Origin: Paenibacillus sp. FSL R7-0204
GTDB lineage: Bacteria; Bacillota; Bacilli; Paenibacillales; Paenibacillaceae
Assembly (NCBI RefSeq): GCF_038002225.1
Contig: NZ_JBBOCA010000001.1
Span: 2,852,001-2,916,000 of the forward strand
Length of the DNA: 64,000 nucleotides
Direction: 5' to 3'
The notes beneath the pieces are model-generated. The model was not told the origin of the DNA. It saw nothing but the letters and a program-made list of their open reading frames with translations, and ran no database searches. Shown piece by piece: positions 17,547 to 25,855 of this stretch. The position numbers and the translations under genes were made by a program. How positions within the stretch are numbered: position 1 is the stretch's first letter; every line of letters begins with the position of its first letter.

Positions 17547-19718
17547 TTAAGGCGCTACAATCACACCCGTGGAAATCATATAGTTCCCCGGTGCCGAGTA
17601 GTTACCAGCATCGTCGCCGGATAAGGTGTAGACCACGGTGATAAGTTTGCCGCTGCCCGCAGCAGCATCGCTGTAGGTTGCGGTTGCACTGACGGTAACA
17701 TCATCCCCCGGAATAACTCCGATCAGGGTACCTGGAGTGATCTGGGCCGATGTATTCCCGTCATAGAGCTTAGACTCTGTGAGAACGGGTGCTGTAATGT
17801 CGAGCTGCAAGGCTGTGATAATACCTGTATTAATGGTATAGCTAACAGGGGGGGAATAGTTCCCTGCGTCTATACCTGTTAAGGTGTAGGAGATGGTGAT
17901 GATTTTGTTCACTCCCACGTTAGGAGTGTCATAGGTCCCAGCAGCATGCACGGTCACATCATCTCCTTCATAACTTCCCGTTACCGTACCGACTATCACT
18001 GCCGCTGCGGTAGTTCCGTCATAGACTCTGGAGCGTGTGATCTGATCCCGGTCAATTTCCCCGTTGGTGACAATGTAGCTCGCAGGTGCAATATAGTTGC
18101 CTGCATCTGCTCCGCTAAGTGTATAGACTACAGTTATGGTTTTGTTCGTCCCAATGGATGATGTGTCATAGTTGGCAACGGCGCTCACAGTGACATTTTC
18201 CCCGGGAACTACCCCTATAAGCTGTCCGGGAGTCACCGCTGCTGCCGTGGTTCCGTCCTTGAACTTCGCCAAGGTCAAATTCGGAGCTTCGATGGTTAAT
18301 GGATGGAGTGCGATGCTGCCCGTATTCACGATATAGGGAGCGGGTGCAAGATAGCTGGCTGCTTGTGCTCCGCTTAATGTGTAGGTAACGGTTATGGTCT
18401 TGTTCACCCCAAGCGCTGCGCTGCTGTAGGCAGCAGAGGCATGAATATTAACTGTGTCTCCGGCCAATACACCGGACAGCGAGCCCTCGGTTACAGCTGC
18501 TGAAGTATTGCCGTCATAGGTTTTGGACTCTGTCAAGGAGGCAGGAAGCCCTATAGTCAGTTCAATCGCTCTAACCTCAATCGTGCTGGAAGGGGCCGAG
18601 ATATTGCCGGAGGCATCTAGAGCATACACAACATAATGACCGGCAGGCAGACTCTGCGTATTCAGCGGGGAATAGACGGAGGCGGTTACCGCCAGCTTTT
18701 TACCAAGAGCAGCATGAATAGAATCCTCCAGCCCGGTTGTAGTTCCAACCACTGTGGAAGGGACCAGATACAAATAACCCGCTTCGTTGCTTGTTCCATA
18801 TACATTGTCTCCTACAGTAACCGCTCCAAGGGTCACACTGGTAAGTAGAGGGGCTGACGTATCACCCGGATCAGGAGTAGGTGCTGGTGTAGGAACTGGT
18901 GAAGGTTCTGGTGTAGGTGTAACTGCAGGTGTTGGTGTCGCTACTGGTGTAACTGTAGGCGCAGCCGTTGGGTCGGAAGGGACATAGGTGCTCCGAACCG
19001 GCGTAGGTGTAGCAGTTGGTGTGGATGTTGGACTAGCTGTCGGTGAGGCGGTTGCTGAGGATGTGCCTCCACCATTTACTGGAGTATTAGCCGGAGCTTC
19101 CTCAATAACTTTGGTGCGCGTTAAGGACACTACGGCTTCCGCACGGGTAATATCTCTGCCGGGTCTGAAGCTGTTATCTTCGGAGTAACCCTTCATGACT
19201 CCTGCGGCAGCCACGGCGTTGACAGAATCCAGTGCCCAGGCGGCAATATCCTTGGAATCGCTGAAAAGAGCACCGGTCTGCGCGGCATCCAGCTTCAATA
19301 ACCGGTTGATGATCACTGCGGCTTCCTGTCTGCTGATCGTCTTGCCGGTACCGATGGTACCATCTGAATATCCGCTGATATATCCGGCTTTCACGGCTTT
19401 GGCAACCTCGGTGTAGGCCCAGTTGCTTGTAGAGAGATCCTTATAGGCAACAGGTGCCGTCTCGGTGAATCCGAAGGCACGGTTGATGAGCGCCATGAAC
19501 TCTGATCTTTTCAGACTATTGTCCGGTTTGAAGCTGCCGTCGGCGTATCCCTGAATGAGCCCTTTTTCAACCCAATCGGTAACTTCATTCTGTGCCCAGT
19601 GGCCTGTGATTCCAGTTAATTGAGGAGCTGCTGCGCCAAAAGCTGTTCCGGCAGAAGAATATAGTGCAGTTACTATCATTAGTGTAGAGAGAAAAAGCTT
19701 GCCCGGTGTATGATTCAA
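17547..19718 (-). CDS. SLH-domain surface protein with four YDG repeats
   Basis: The 723-residue exported protein has a signal peptide (residues 1 to about 29) and three S-layer homology domains (about 35-205; GHWAQNEVTDWVEKGLIQGY, WAYTEVAKAVKAGYISGY and AWALDSVNAVAAAGVMKGY). A Thr/Pro-rich linker of about 80 residues, an Ig-like segment and four YDG modules of about 75 residues follow. Each module carries a K-x-(Y/K)-DG-(N/T)-T motif and ends in TLSG-type and Y-I-V/N-TG strands. SLH domains bind pyruvylated secondary wall polymers. TTG at 19718 is chosen because AGGAGG lies seven bases upstream and it places the signal peptide at the N-terminus; an upstream GTG at 19772 adds 18 residues. Confidence 0.88.
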   Translation of the reverse strand: MNHTPGKLFLSTLMIVTALYSSAGTAFGAAAPQLTGITGHWAQNEVTDWVEKGLIQGYADGSFKPDNSLKRSEFMALINRAFGFTETAPVAYKDLSTSNWAYTEVAKAVKAGYISGYSDGTIGTGKTISRQEAAVIINRLLKLDAAQTGALFSDSKDIAAWALDSVNAVAAAGVMKGYSEDNSFRPGRDITRAEAVVSLTRTKVIEEAPANTPVNGGGTSSATASPTASPTSTPTATPTPVRSTYVPSDPTAAPTVTPVATPTPAVTPTPEPSPVPTPAPTPDPGDTSAPLLTSVTLGAVTVGDNVYGTSNEAGYLYLVPSTVVGTTTGLEDSIHAALGKKLAVTASVYSPLNTQSLPAGHYVVYALDASGNISAPSSTIEVRAIELTIGLPASLTESKTYDGNTSAAVTEGSLSGVLAGDTVNIHASAAYSSAALGVNKTITVTYTLSGAQAASYLAPAPYIVNTGSIALHPLTIEAPNLTLAKFKDGTTAAAVTPGQLIGVVPGENVTVSAVANYDTSSIGTNKTITVVYTLSGADAGNYIAPASYIVTNGEIDRDQITRSRVYDGTTAAAVIVGTVTGSYEGDDVTVHAAGTYDTPNVGVNKIITISYTLTGIDAGNYSPPVSYTINTGIITALQLDITAPVLTESKLYDGNTSAQITPGTLIGVIPGDDVTVSATATYSDAAAGSGKLITVVYTLSGDDAGNYSAPGNYMISTGVIVAP

Positions 19719-20004
19719 TATTAAGCCTCCTGAAAGTGTATTGTCTTCGCTGATATAGGCCTTGGGTTTCACTTAATATCCTCCGGGCAACAGTTTTGGC
19801 CTCCGAGCTTGGCTAAATGAAATAATAGTAACACATATCATTCGAAATTGATTTAAATAAATATAATCATTGCAAATTTAATTTACCAAAATATAAATCT
19901 AACACTGGTCAATACATTCTGCACCCTCTTTGTAACCTTTTCCTCCCGGACCGGCACTTATCATTAGAACACGATAAAAATACAGAAATGAGGTTTGCAG
20001 ACGT

Positions 20005-20571
20005 ATGCTGCATTGGATTGAAAAGGCGCAGAAGGGCGATGCCGAAGCCTTCCGGGAGCTTAGCGGGCATGTGCGGGGGATGGCTTACGTAGTAGCCTAC
20101 GATATGCTCGGGGATGTGCAGCTCGCGGAAGATGCGGTACAGGAAGCCTTGCTGGAGGCGTATATGAACCTTGCCAGCCTGCAGGAGCCTGCGGCGTTTC
20201 CGGGATGGTTCAAAACCATTGTGGTCAGATAGTGTCACCGGCTGCTGCGGCGTAAGCGTCAAGCCCTGCTGCCTCTGGAGGCGGCGGTGCATGTCGCGGG
20301 CTCTTCTCCAGGGGTTGCGGAGATTGCCGAACATAGGGAATGGACGCAGGTGCTCCACAGGTCAGTGTCGGAATTGTCTGCCAAGCTGCGGGTACCGCTG
20401 CAATTGTTCTACTTCTACGGGTACTCGCTTCAGGAGATTTCCGTGTATCTGGACCTTTCCGTTGCTACGCTGAAGAAAAGGCTGTACGATGGCAGACGCA
20501 AGCTGAAGGGGGCATTGCCTGTTGTCGATCTGGCGGCTGCATTTCATTTGTTACATGAGGGAGGACAGCGA
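20005..20571 (+). pseudogene. ECF-type sigma factor gene interrupted by an in-frame TAG
   Basis: The frame starts at ATG 20005. Region 2 is present (LAEDAVQEALLEAYMNLASL). It stops at TAG 20230-20232 after 75 codons, exactly where the family continues with a Gln or Lys (FKTIVVR-stop-CHRLLRRKR). The same frame then goes on with linker and region 4 (SLQEISVYLDLSVATLKKRLYDGRRKL). One base change (CAG or AAG to TAG) explains the break. Downstream the frame runs without a stop into the DUF1835 coding region, so the ancestral product may have been a fused protein. Sequencing error or readthrough are alternatives. Confidence 0.7.
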
Positions 20572-21600
20572 ATGCTGCATATTGTGAATGGTGACACGGT
20601 GGGAGACAAGCTGAAGCAGGGGATTGTCCAGGGGGAGGTGCTGGTGTGGAGAGAGATCTATTCGGCGGGACCGATTTTCATAGATCCGGCGGCAGAGCAG
20701 AATCAGCAGCTGCGGGCTGAGGTGCTGCAGGCCACGATGGGCATTCCGGCGGCTGAATATTTGGCGGGCTGTGCGGAACAGGAGCGGAGGATTAGCGGAT
20801 TCCGCCAGTATGATGAGGTGGTGTTGTGGTTCGAGCATGATCTGTTCGACCAGAGTATGCTGGCCTATCTATTACACTGGTTCAATGGGCAAAAGCTGGG
20901 CAACACGAAGCTGAGCCTGCTCTGCATCGGAGAATTCCCCGGGATAGAGCTGTTCCAAGGTCTGGGACAGCTGACGGAAGCTCAGCTTAGTACCCTGCCG
21001 GGAACCTGGCGGAATATTGGACGCAAGGAGCTGCAGCTGGGAAGCCTGCTGTGGGAGGCTTACGCGGCTGCCGATCCCCGCGAGCTGGCGGATTTATTGG
21101 AGACGAGGCGGGAGGAGCTTGCGGAAGGTGCGCTTGCTTTTGCCTATGACGCCTTCATGGCCCATCTCTCCCGCCTGCCCTCCGTAGAGAATGGTCTCGG
21201 GATCGTCGAACAGACCACCCTTCAAGCCGTGGCTAATGGAATGGACACGCCGCTCAAGCTGTTCCGGCAGGTGACGGATGAGCTGTACCGGCTTGGCATG
21301 GGCGATACGGAATACTGGAAGATCCTGCGCACACTGACAGCCGGGGAGAAGCCTCTGATTGAGATTGATGGTGTAGCAGAGCTAACAGATTACAGGGAAG
21401 TACCAGAATTCCTGCATCGCAGCGTTACGCTGACTGGATGGGGAGAGCAGGTGTTGGCCGGAGCAGCCGACCGGCTACAGCTGCAAAGTATCGATGAATG
21501 GTACGGCGGCCTGCATCTGGAGGGGCATGACGCCCCCTGGCGCTGGGACCGTGCTGCGGAACGGCCGGTACAGCACCCGCCATCCGCGCGGATGGAATAG
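20572..21600 (+). CDS. DUF1835-domain protein
   Basis: The 342-residue protein begins MLHIVNGDTVGDKLKQG, the usual start of DUF1835 proteins. It includes EVLVWREIYSAGP and LWFEHDLFDQSMLAYLL, then a helical C-terminal DUF3658-like part. ATG at 20572 follows GAGGGAGGACAGCGA. The frame is open upstream to the TAG at 20230 and encodes sigma region 4 there, so a longer start such as GTG 20287 is possible but less well supported. Function of the family is unknown. It is followed by a clear terminator. Confidence 0.75.
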   Translation: MLHIVNGDTVGDKLKQGIVQGEVLVWREIYSAGPIFIDPAAEQNQQLRAEVLQATMGIPAAEYLAGCAEQERRISGFRQYDEVVLWFEHDLFDQSMLAYLLHWFNGQKLGNTKLSLLCIGEFPGIELFQGLGQLTEAQLSTLPGTWRNIGRKELQLGSLLWEAYAAADPRELADLLETRREELAEGALAFAYDAFMAHLSRLPSVENGLGIVEQTTLQAVANGMDTPLKLFRQVTDELYRLGMGDTEYWKILRTLTAGEKPLIEIDGVAELTDYREVPEFLHRSVTLTGWGEQVLAGAADRLQLQSIDEWYGGLHLEGHDAPWRWDRAAERPVQHPPSARME

Positions 21601-21611
21601 AATGTAACATG

Positions 21612-21659
21612 GAGGTTTCCCTGCTAAGCTGAACGCTTGGCGGGTGAACCTCTTTTTTG
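21612..21659 (+). terminator. Terminator after the DUF1835 gene
   Basis: A long stem pairs GAGGTTT-CCC-TGC-TAAGC with GCTT-GGC-GGG-TGAACCTC, with loop TGAAC, and is followed by six T residues. Confidence 0.9.
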
Positions 21660-21698
21660 TGTTAGTATAATAAATACTCCAGGTCAAGACAGTTACAA

Positions 21699-22460
21699 GT
21701 GAAGAAGGAGGAGAGCGGCATCAGAACATTAGTGATCAGTGACATTCACGGCTGTATAGAGGAATTCAACCTGCTGCTCCGCCGGGCGGAGTATAACCCT
21801 TCCAGGGATCAATTAATCCTGCTGGGCGATTATGTGGACAGGGGGCCGGACAGCAGGGCGGTTGTGGATCAGGTGAAGCGGCTTGCCGAGGCAGAGGGGG
21901 TTATTGTGCTGCGGGGCAACCATGATCAGATGGCTTGCGATGCGCTGGCGGGAGAGGATGACAAGCGGGATACCCACTGGATTACGAATGGGGGATTCCA
22001 CACCCTGCTGAGCTATTGCGGAGGCCGGGATTCGGTGCTGCTGCACCCGGATTCAGGCTGGAAGGATTATACGGAGATGAAGCAGTTCATGCGTACGGAG
22101 TATAAGGAGCACCTGGATTTTCTGGGTTCGCTGCCCTACTACTATGAGACGGAGACCCATCTGTTCGTTCATGCGGGCATTGATCCTTCCCTTGGCGACT
22201 GGCGGACCCAGCGGGAGTATGATTTTATCTGGATTCGGGAGCCGTTCTACAATCATCCTGTTACTTCTACGGAGAAGACCGTCGTATTCGGCCATACCTC
22301 TACGGTAGATCTGCAGGACGGGGCAGGCGTCTGGTTCAGTCCGCTGGGCGATAAAATAGGCATCGACGGCGGCTGTGTGTACGGGGAGCAATTGAATTGC
22401 CTGGAGATTAGCGAAGCCGGATATAAAACCTATGCGGTCCGGCTTGGGGAGCGGGAGTAA
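21699..22460 (+). CDS. Metallophosphoesterase, serine/threonine phosphatase-like
   Basis: The protein of up to 253 residues has the PPP-type phosphoesterase motifs SDIHGC, GDYVDRGPDS, LRGNHDQ, FVHAGID and FGHTST, which bind two metal ions. Candidate roles are protein phosphatase or dinucleoside tetraphosphatase. The start is unusual. The good ribosome binding site AAGGAGG (21705-21711) lies eight bases before ATC at 21720, which is where relatives begin (M-RTLVISDIHG). The only ordinary upstream start, GTG 21699, lies before that site and has no Shine-Dalgarno sequence of its own. Start loss by mutation, rare ATC initiation or use of GTG are all possible. Confidence 0.8.
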   Translation: MKKEESGIRTLVISDIHGCIEEFNLLLRRAEYNPSRDQLILLGDYVDRGPDSRAVVDQVKRLAEAEGVIVLRGNHDQMACDALAGEDDKRDTHWITNGGFHTLLSYCGGRDSVLLHPDSGWKDYTEMKQFMRTEYKEHLDFLGSLPYYYETETHLFVHAGIDPSLGDWRTQREYDFIWIREPFYNHPVTSTEKTVVFGHTSTVDLQDGAGVWFSPLGDKIGIDGGCVYGEQLNCLEISEAGYKTYAVRLGERE

Positions 22461-22545
22461 CAAGAGCTGGGGAGCAGACGGGGTGAAAACAAACACCGAA
22501 TTGGTTATAATTGGAATATAAAATCCGAATGTTCAGGAGGAAGAG

Positions 22546-23154
22546 ATGTCCAATTCACTCTTAACTAAGAACGCGTTAGCCCGTTCCCTGAAGAAGCTTA
22601 TGCTCACAAGGCCGCTTAATAAAATAACGATCCAGCAGATCACGGCGGATTGCGGGGTGACACGCCATACGTTTTATAATCATTTTCAGGATATCTATGA
22701 GTTGCTCGGCTGGATCTACAAGTCAGAAGTGATTGAAGGACTGGACCAATACTGCTGCTGGGCGGGCTGGAAGCAAGGATTTTTAAGCGTCTTGCGCTAC
22801 ACTGTGAATAACAAAACCATCTGTCTGAATACCTTCCATTCGCTGGGACGCGAGCATCTGGAGCAGTTCCTGTACGGGGTGATTTACCGCGTCATGATCA
22901 GTGTAGTGGAGGAGCTGGACGGACAGGTCTGGCCCGGACAGGAGCAGATTCCAGAGCCAGTGAGAATGCAGGCTAGGCTGGATATAGCCGATTTCTACAC
23001 GCTGGCCATCCTTGAACAGGTGATCCACTGGCTCAGAGCAGGGGCGAATACAGATCCGGCTGAAGTGGTCGACAAGGTATCGCGGATTATGGACGGCTGC
23101 ATTGCCCGGGGGCTGGCGCATTACCAGTCTGCAGTTCATCCGGTGAAGTCATGA
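22546..23154 (+). CDS. TetR/AcrR-family transcriptional regulator
   Basis: The 202-residue protein has an N-terminal TetR helix-turn-helix (KITIQQITADCGVTRHTFYNHFQDIYELLGWIY) and a helical C-terminal ligand domain resembling the DhaS-like subgroup. ATG at 22546 follows AGGAGGAAGAG. The next gene, 130 bp downstream in the same direction, encodes oleate hydratase, with an inverted repeat between the two. It probably senses unsaturated fatty acids or a related stress and controls that gene; this is inference from position. Confidence 0.85.
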   Translation: MSNSLLTKNALARSLKKLMLTRPLNKITIQQITADCGVTRHTFYNHFQDIYELLGWIYKSEVIEGLDQYCCWAGWKQGFLSVLRYTVNNKTICLNTFHSLGREHLEQFLYGVIYRVMISVVEELDGQVWPGQEQIPEPVRMQARLDIADFYTLAILEQVIHWLRAGANTDPAEVVDKVSRIMDGCIARGLAHYQSAVHPVKS

Positions 23155-23162
23155 CACAATGT

Positions 23163-23197
23163 CGGACGGTTGTGTAATCCTTATACAGTTGCGTCCG
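23163..23197. promoter_or_regulatory. Dyad upstream of oleate hydratase, candidate TetR-family operator
   Basis: CGGACG at 23163-23168 pairs with CGTCCG at 23192-23197. The inner arms TTGTGTAA and TTATACAG are mostly complementary, with TCC at the centre. The symmetric site sits just after the regulator gene and about 90 bp before the hydratase start. Confidence 0.5.
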
Positions 23198-23284
23198 GCT
23201 GTCCATAGAATCCCTGGTTCAAGGCGGGTATAGTGAAGGCAGTTAGCAGGCACTTATCCCCTGATCAAGGAAGGAAGAGGACAC

Positions 23285-24979
23285 ATGGGTACATATCAAA
23301 GAATTCATCCGCAGGTTCAGGAAGGTATCGCTTCACGCAAGGCATATCTCGTCGGAGGAGGGATCGGCTCCCTGTCGGCGGCGGCATTCCTGATCCGTGA
23401 CGGGCATATGCCCGGCCGGAATATTCATATTTTGGAGCAATCCTCTATATACGGCGGTTCCATGGACGGGGCAGGCAATGCCAAGGACGGCTACAGCGCC
23501 CGTGGCGGACGCGAGATTGAAGAGCACTTCGAATGCTTCATGGAGCTGTTCGGCTTCATCCCTTCCCTGACCAATCCGGATCGGACGGTGCTGGATGAAT
23601 TCCGGGAGCTGAATCTGGCTGAACCGATTGAATCGCATTGCCGTCTGGTCGAAAAGCAAGGCACCCCCGCCGACTTCTCATCGCTTGGACTTTCAACTGC
23701 ACATGCGCTGGAATTAGGCAAGCTGACGCTGGCTACCGAAGAGAGACTGGGCACGGTGACGATTGAACAGTTTTTTGACCCGAGCTTTCTGGAGACGAAT
23801 TTTTGGTATTTCTGGCGCTCCATGTTCGCCTTCGAAAATTGGCATAGTGTGGTAGAGGTCAAGCGTTATATGGAGCGGTTCATGCACCTGATCTCGGGGA
23901 TGAACCAGCTGAAAGGGATTTTGCACACCGAATACAACCAGTTCGACTCGCTGATCCTGCCGCTGATGAAGTGGCTGGAGCGTGAGGGCGTTCAGTTCGA
24001 CACAGGGCATCAGGTCACGGATCTGGAGCTTGATATCAAGGGGAATGAGAAGGTTGTAACCGCGATTCAGGTGCAGGTGAACGGTTCCCCAAAGACCATT
24101 CCGGTGACACGCGGGGATCTGGTCATGGTCACGAACGGCTCAATGACAGAGAATTCTACTGTTGGCGATCTGGACCAACCGGCGGTGCTGAACCGGTCTG
24201 TTACAGAACGGGGCTGCTGGAGTCTATGGGGCAAGCTTGCTGCCAAATCCCCGGATTTCGGCCGTCCCGAGGTGTTCTGCGGGGATATCGACAAGTCCAA
24301 ATGGCTGTCGTTCACGATGACTTTTACCGATGATGAGATTGTATTCCCTTATCTGCTGGAGCTGACGGGAGATGCTCCCGGCATGGGCGGCGTGGTGACG
24401 ATCAAAGACTCCAGCTGGATGATGTCCTGGACCGCACCGAAGCAGCCCCATTTCATTAACCAGCCGGACAATGTGAAGGTGCTGTGGGCGTATGGCCTGT
24501 TCCCGGATGCCGAAGGCGACTATATCAAGAAAAAAATGAGCAACTGCACCGGACGCGAGCTGCTGGAGGAATTGTGCTACCATATGGGCCTTGCGGACCG
24601 CATTCCCGAGATTCTGGAGCATACGACTAATGTCATCCCTTGTATGATGCCTTATATCACTGCGCAGTTCATGCCGCGCGCTCTTGGTGACCGTCCGCAG
24701 GTCGTGCCGCAGGGCAGTGTGAATCTGGCCTTCCTCGGCCAGTTCGCCGAAGTGCCGGACGACTGCGTATTCACGGTGGAGTATTCGGTCCGTTCCGCGA
24801 TGATGGCTGTATATGAGCTTTTGAAGCTGGAAAAAGAAGTGATTCCCGTCCATCCGAGCAAATATGATGTCCGGGTGCTGCTGACCGCTTTCCGCACCTG
24901 TCTGGGCAACAAGCCGCTGCCGCTCGATAAGACGCTCGGTGAGCTGCTGGCGGGAACGGTGCTCTCGAAATTGATCTAG
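23285..24979 (+). CDS. ohyA: Oleate hydratase (MCRA family, FAD-dependent)
   Basis: The 564-residue protein has the FAD-binding motif AYLVGGGIGSLSAAAFLI near residue 20. It shows characteristic oleate hydratase stretches such as ILEQSSIYGGSMDGAG, GYSARGGREIEEHFECF and CMMPYITAQFMPRALGDRP. The enzyme adds water to the cis-9 double bond of oleic and related acids to give 10-hydroxy fatty acids, a detoxification step for free unsaturated fatty acids. ATG at 23285 follows AGGAAGGAAGAGG. It is probably controlled by the preceding TetR-type regulator. Confidence 0.93.
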   Translation: MGTYQRIHPQVQEGIASRKAYLVGGGIGSLSAAAFLIRDGHMPGRNIHILEQSSIYGGSMDGAGNAKDGYSARGGREIEEHFECFMELFGFIPSLTNPDRTVLDEFRELNLAEPIESHCRLVEKQGTPADFSSLGLSTAHALELGKLTLATEERLGTVTIEQFFDPSFLETNFWYFWRSMFAFENWHSVVEVKRYMERFMHLISGMNQLKGILHTEYNQFDSLILPLMKWLEREGVQFDTGHQVTDLELDIKGNEKVVTAIQVQVNGSPKTIPVTRGDLVMVTNGSMTENSTVGDLDQPAVLNRSVTERGCWSLWGKLAAKSPDFGRPEVFCGDIDKSKWLSFTMTFTDDEIVFPYLLELTGDAPGMGGVVTIKDSSWMMSWTAPKQPHFINQPDNVKVLWAYGLFPDAEGDYIKKKMSNCTGRELLEELCYHMGLADRIPEILEHTTNVIPCMMPYITAQFMPRALGDRPQVVPQGSVNLAFLGQFAEVPDDCVFTVEYSVRSAMMAVYELLKLEKEVIPVHPSKYDVRVLLTAFRTCLGNKPLPLDKTLGELLAGTVLSKLI

Positions 24980-25052
24980 CTGCCAGCATTCGACAGGATT
25001 CGTCCGCAGATTATGATACAGTTAGACTAAAAAATTCTGCGGAGGAACCCTG

Positions 25053-25274
25053 ATGAAGAAAATTCTTAACCGGATCGCACTTGCACTGCTGCTTATGACC
25101 TTTGCAGCCATTGTATTGTGCTTCTATTTCAACCAGTTTATCTATGCCTATGGTCTGATCGTAGTGCTGCTGTTGATCTTTGGTGCAATGGGCCAGCTCT
25201 ATAAGCTGAAGAATGATGAATATATGTACTCCAAGCTGAACAGGAGAGACGAATACGAGGATTACACGAGGTAG
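25053..25274 (+). CDS. Small two-helix membrane protein
   Basis: The 73-residue protein has two hydrophobic segments (about residues 8-25 and 30-48) and a charged, tyrosine-rich tail (KLNRRDEYEDYTR). ATG at 25053 follows GCGGAGGAACCC. I do not recognise a family. It lies about 70 bp after oleate hydratase without a clear terminator between, so co-transcription is possible. Confidence 0.65.
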   Translation: MKKILNRIALALLLMTFAAIVLCFYFNQFIYAYGLIVVLLLIFGAMGQLYKLKNDEYMYSKLNRRDEYEDYTR

Positions 25275-25369
25275 CTGATTCCGCTGCCCAGGCATGCCAG
25301 GGGTCCGGCAGACATAGGATGGTAATAAGCAAGCGCTTAACCATTTAGTCACTGCAGGAGGAGAATAGT

Positions 25370-25681
25370 GTGAACAAGAGACTGGCAGCTGTTATTCTGC
25401 GGATTGATGCCATTGCTACAGATATTCTTGTACCGCTGCGCCGTAAGACGATTAATGAAGCGGCTATGCATCAGCTCTATGAGGCACTGGATGAGACCTA
25501 TGCTCTGATGGAGCATGAGCGGCAGATTGACCGGGAGCTTGCGGCCATCCTCTTCTTGCTCTATTCTCAGCTGGTAACCCAATCCAATTATGTGTATGAC
25601 AAAAGCCTCTTCGTGCCGCATATCGGCAAGCTGCAGGGGTATATCCGCAAAATATTCGGCGGTACGCTTCAGAATGTATAG
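25370..25681 (+). CDS. Hypothetical 103-residue helical protein
   Basis: This soluble, mostly helical protein starts with GTG at 25370 behind GCAGGAGGAGAA. It has no signal peptide, membrane segment or recognised motif. It lies between the small membrane protein gene and the Fur-controlled permease operon. The good ribosome binding site and amphipathic composition (for example HQLYEALDETYALMEHE) support a real gene. No function is proposed. Confidence 0.65.
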   Translation: MNKRLAAVILRIDAIATDILVPLRRKTINEAAMHQLYEALDETYALMEHERQIDRELAAILFLLYSQLVTQSNYVYDKSLFVPHIGKLQGYIRKIFGGTLQNV

Positions 25682-25789
25682 AACTCATTTAACAGCCAAT
25701 CTAACAGCTTATACTCCAGCTACATCTTTAACAGGATGGGACCGGGAGGATAGGCTGTTTTATTTTATTTTTTTGTCCATTGCCAAACC

Positions 25790-25836
25790 TTGACCTGTTC
25801 CTTTACAATATTATAATGATAATGAGAATCAATTTC
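25790..25836 (+). promoter_or_regulatory. Promoter with Fur box for the siderophore permease operon
   Basis: TTGACC (25790) and TATAAT (25812-25817) are separated by 16 bp. Directly after and touching the -10 element lies GATAATGAGAATCAATTTC (25818-25836), a good match to the Fur consensus GATAATGATAATCATTATC. Iron-bound Fur would block transcription. Confidence 0.8.
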
Positions 25837-25855
25837 AAAGAAACAGGTGACATTC

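Noticed and set aside
18787..19188. Gly/Val-rich plus-strand frames opposite the SLH gene
   Set aside because: They are the complement of the Thr/Pro linker codons and have no independent support.
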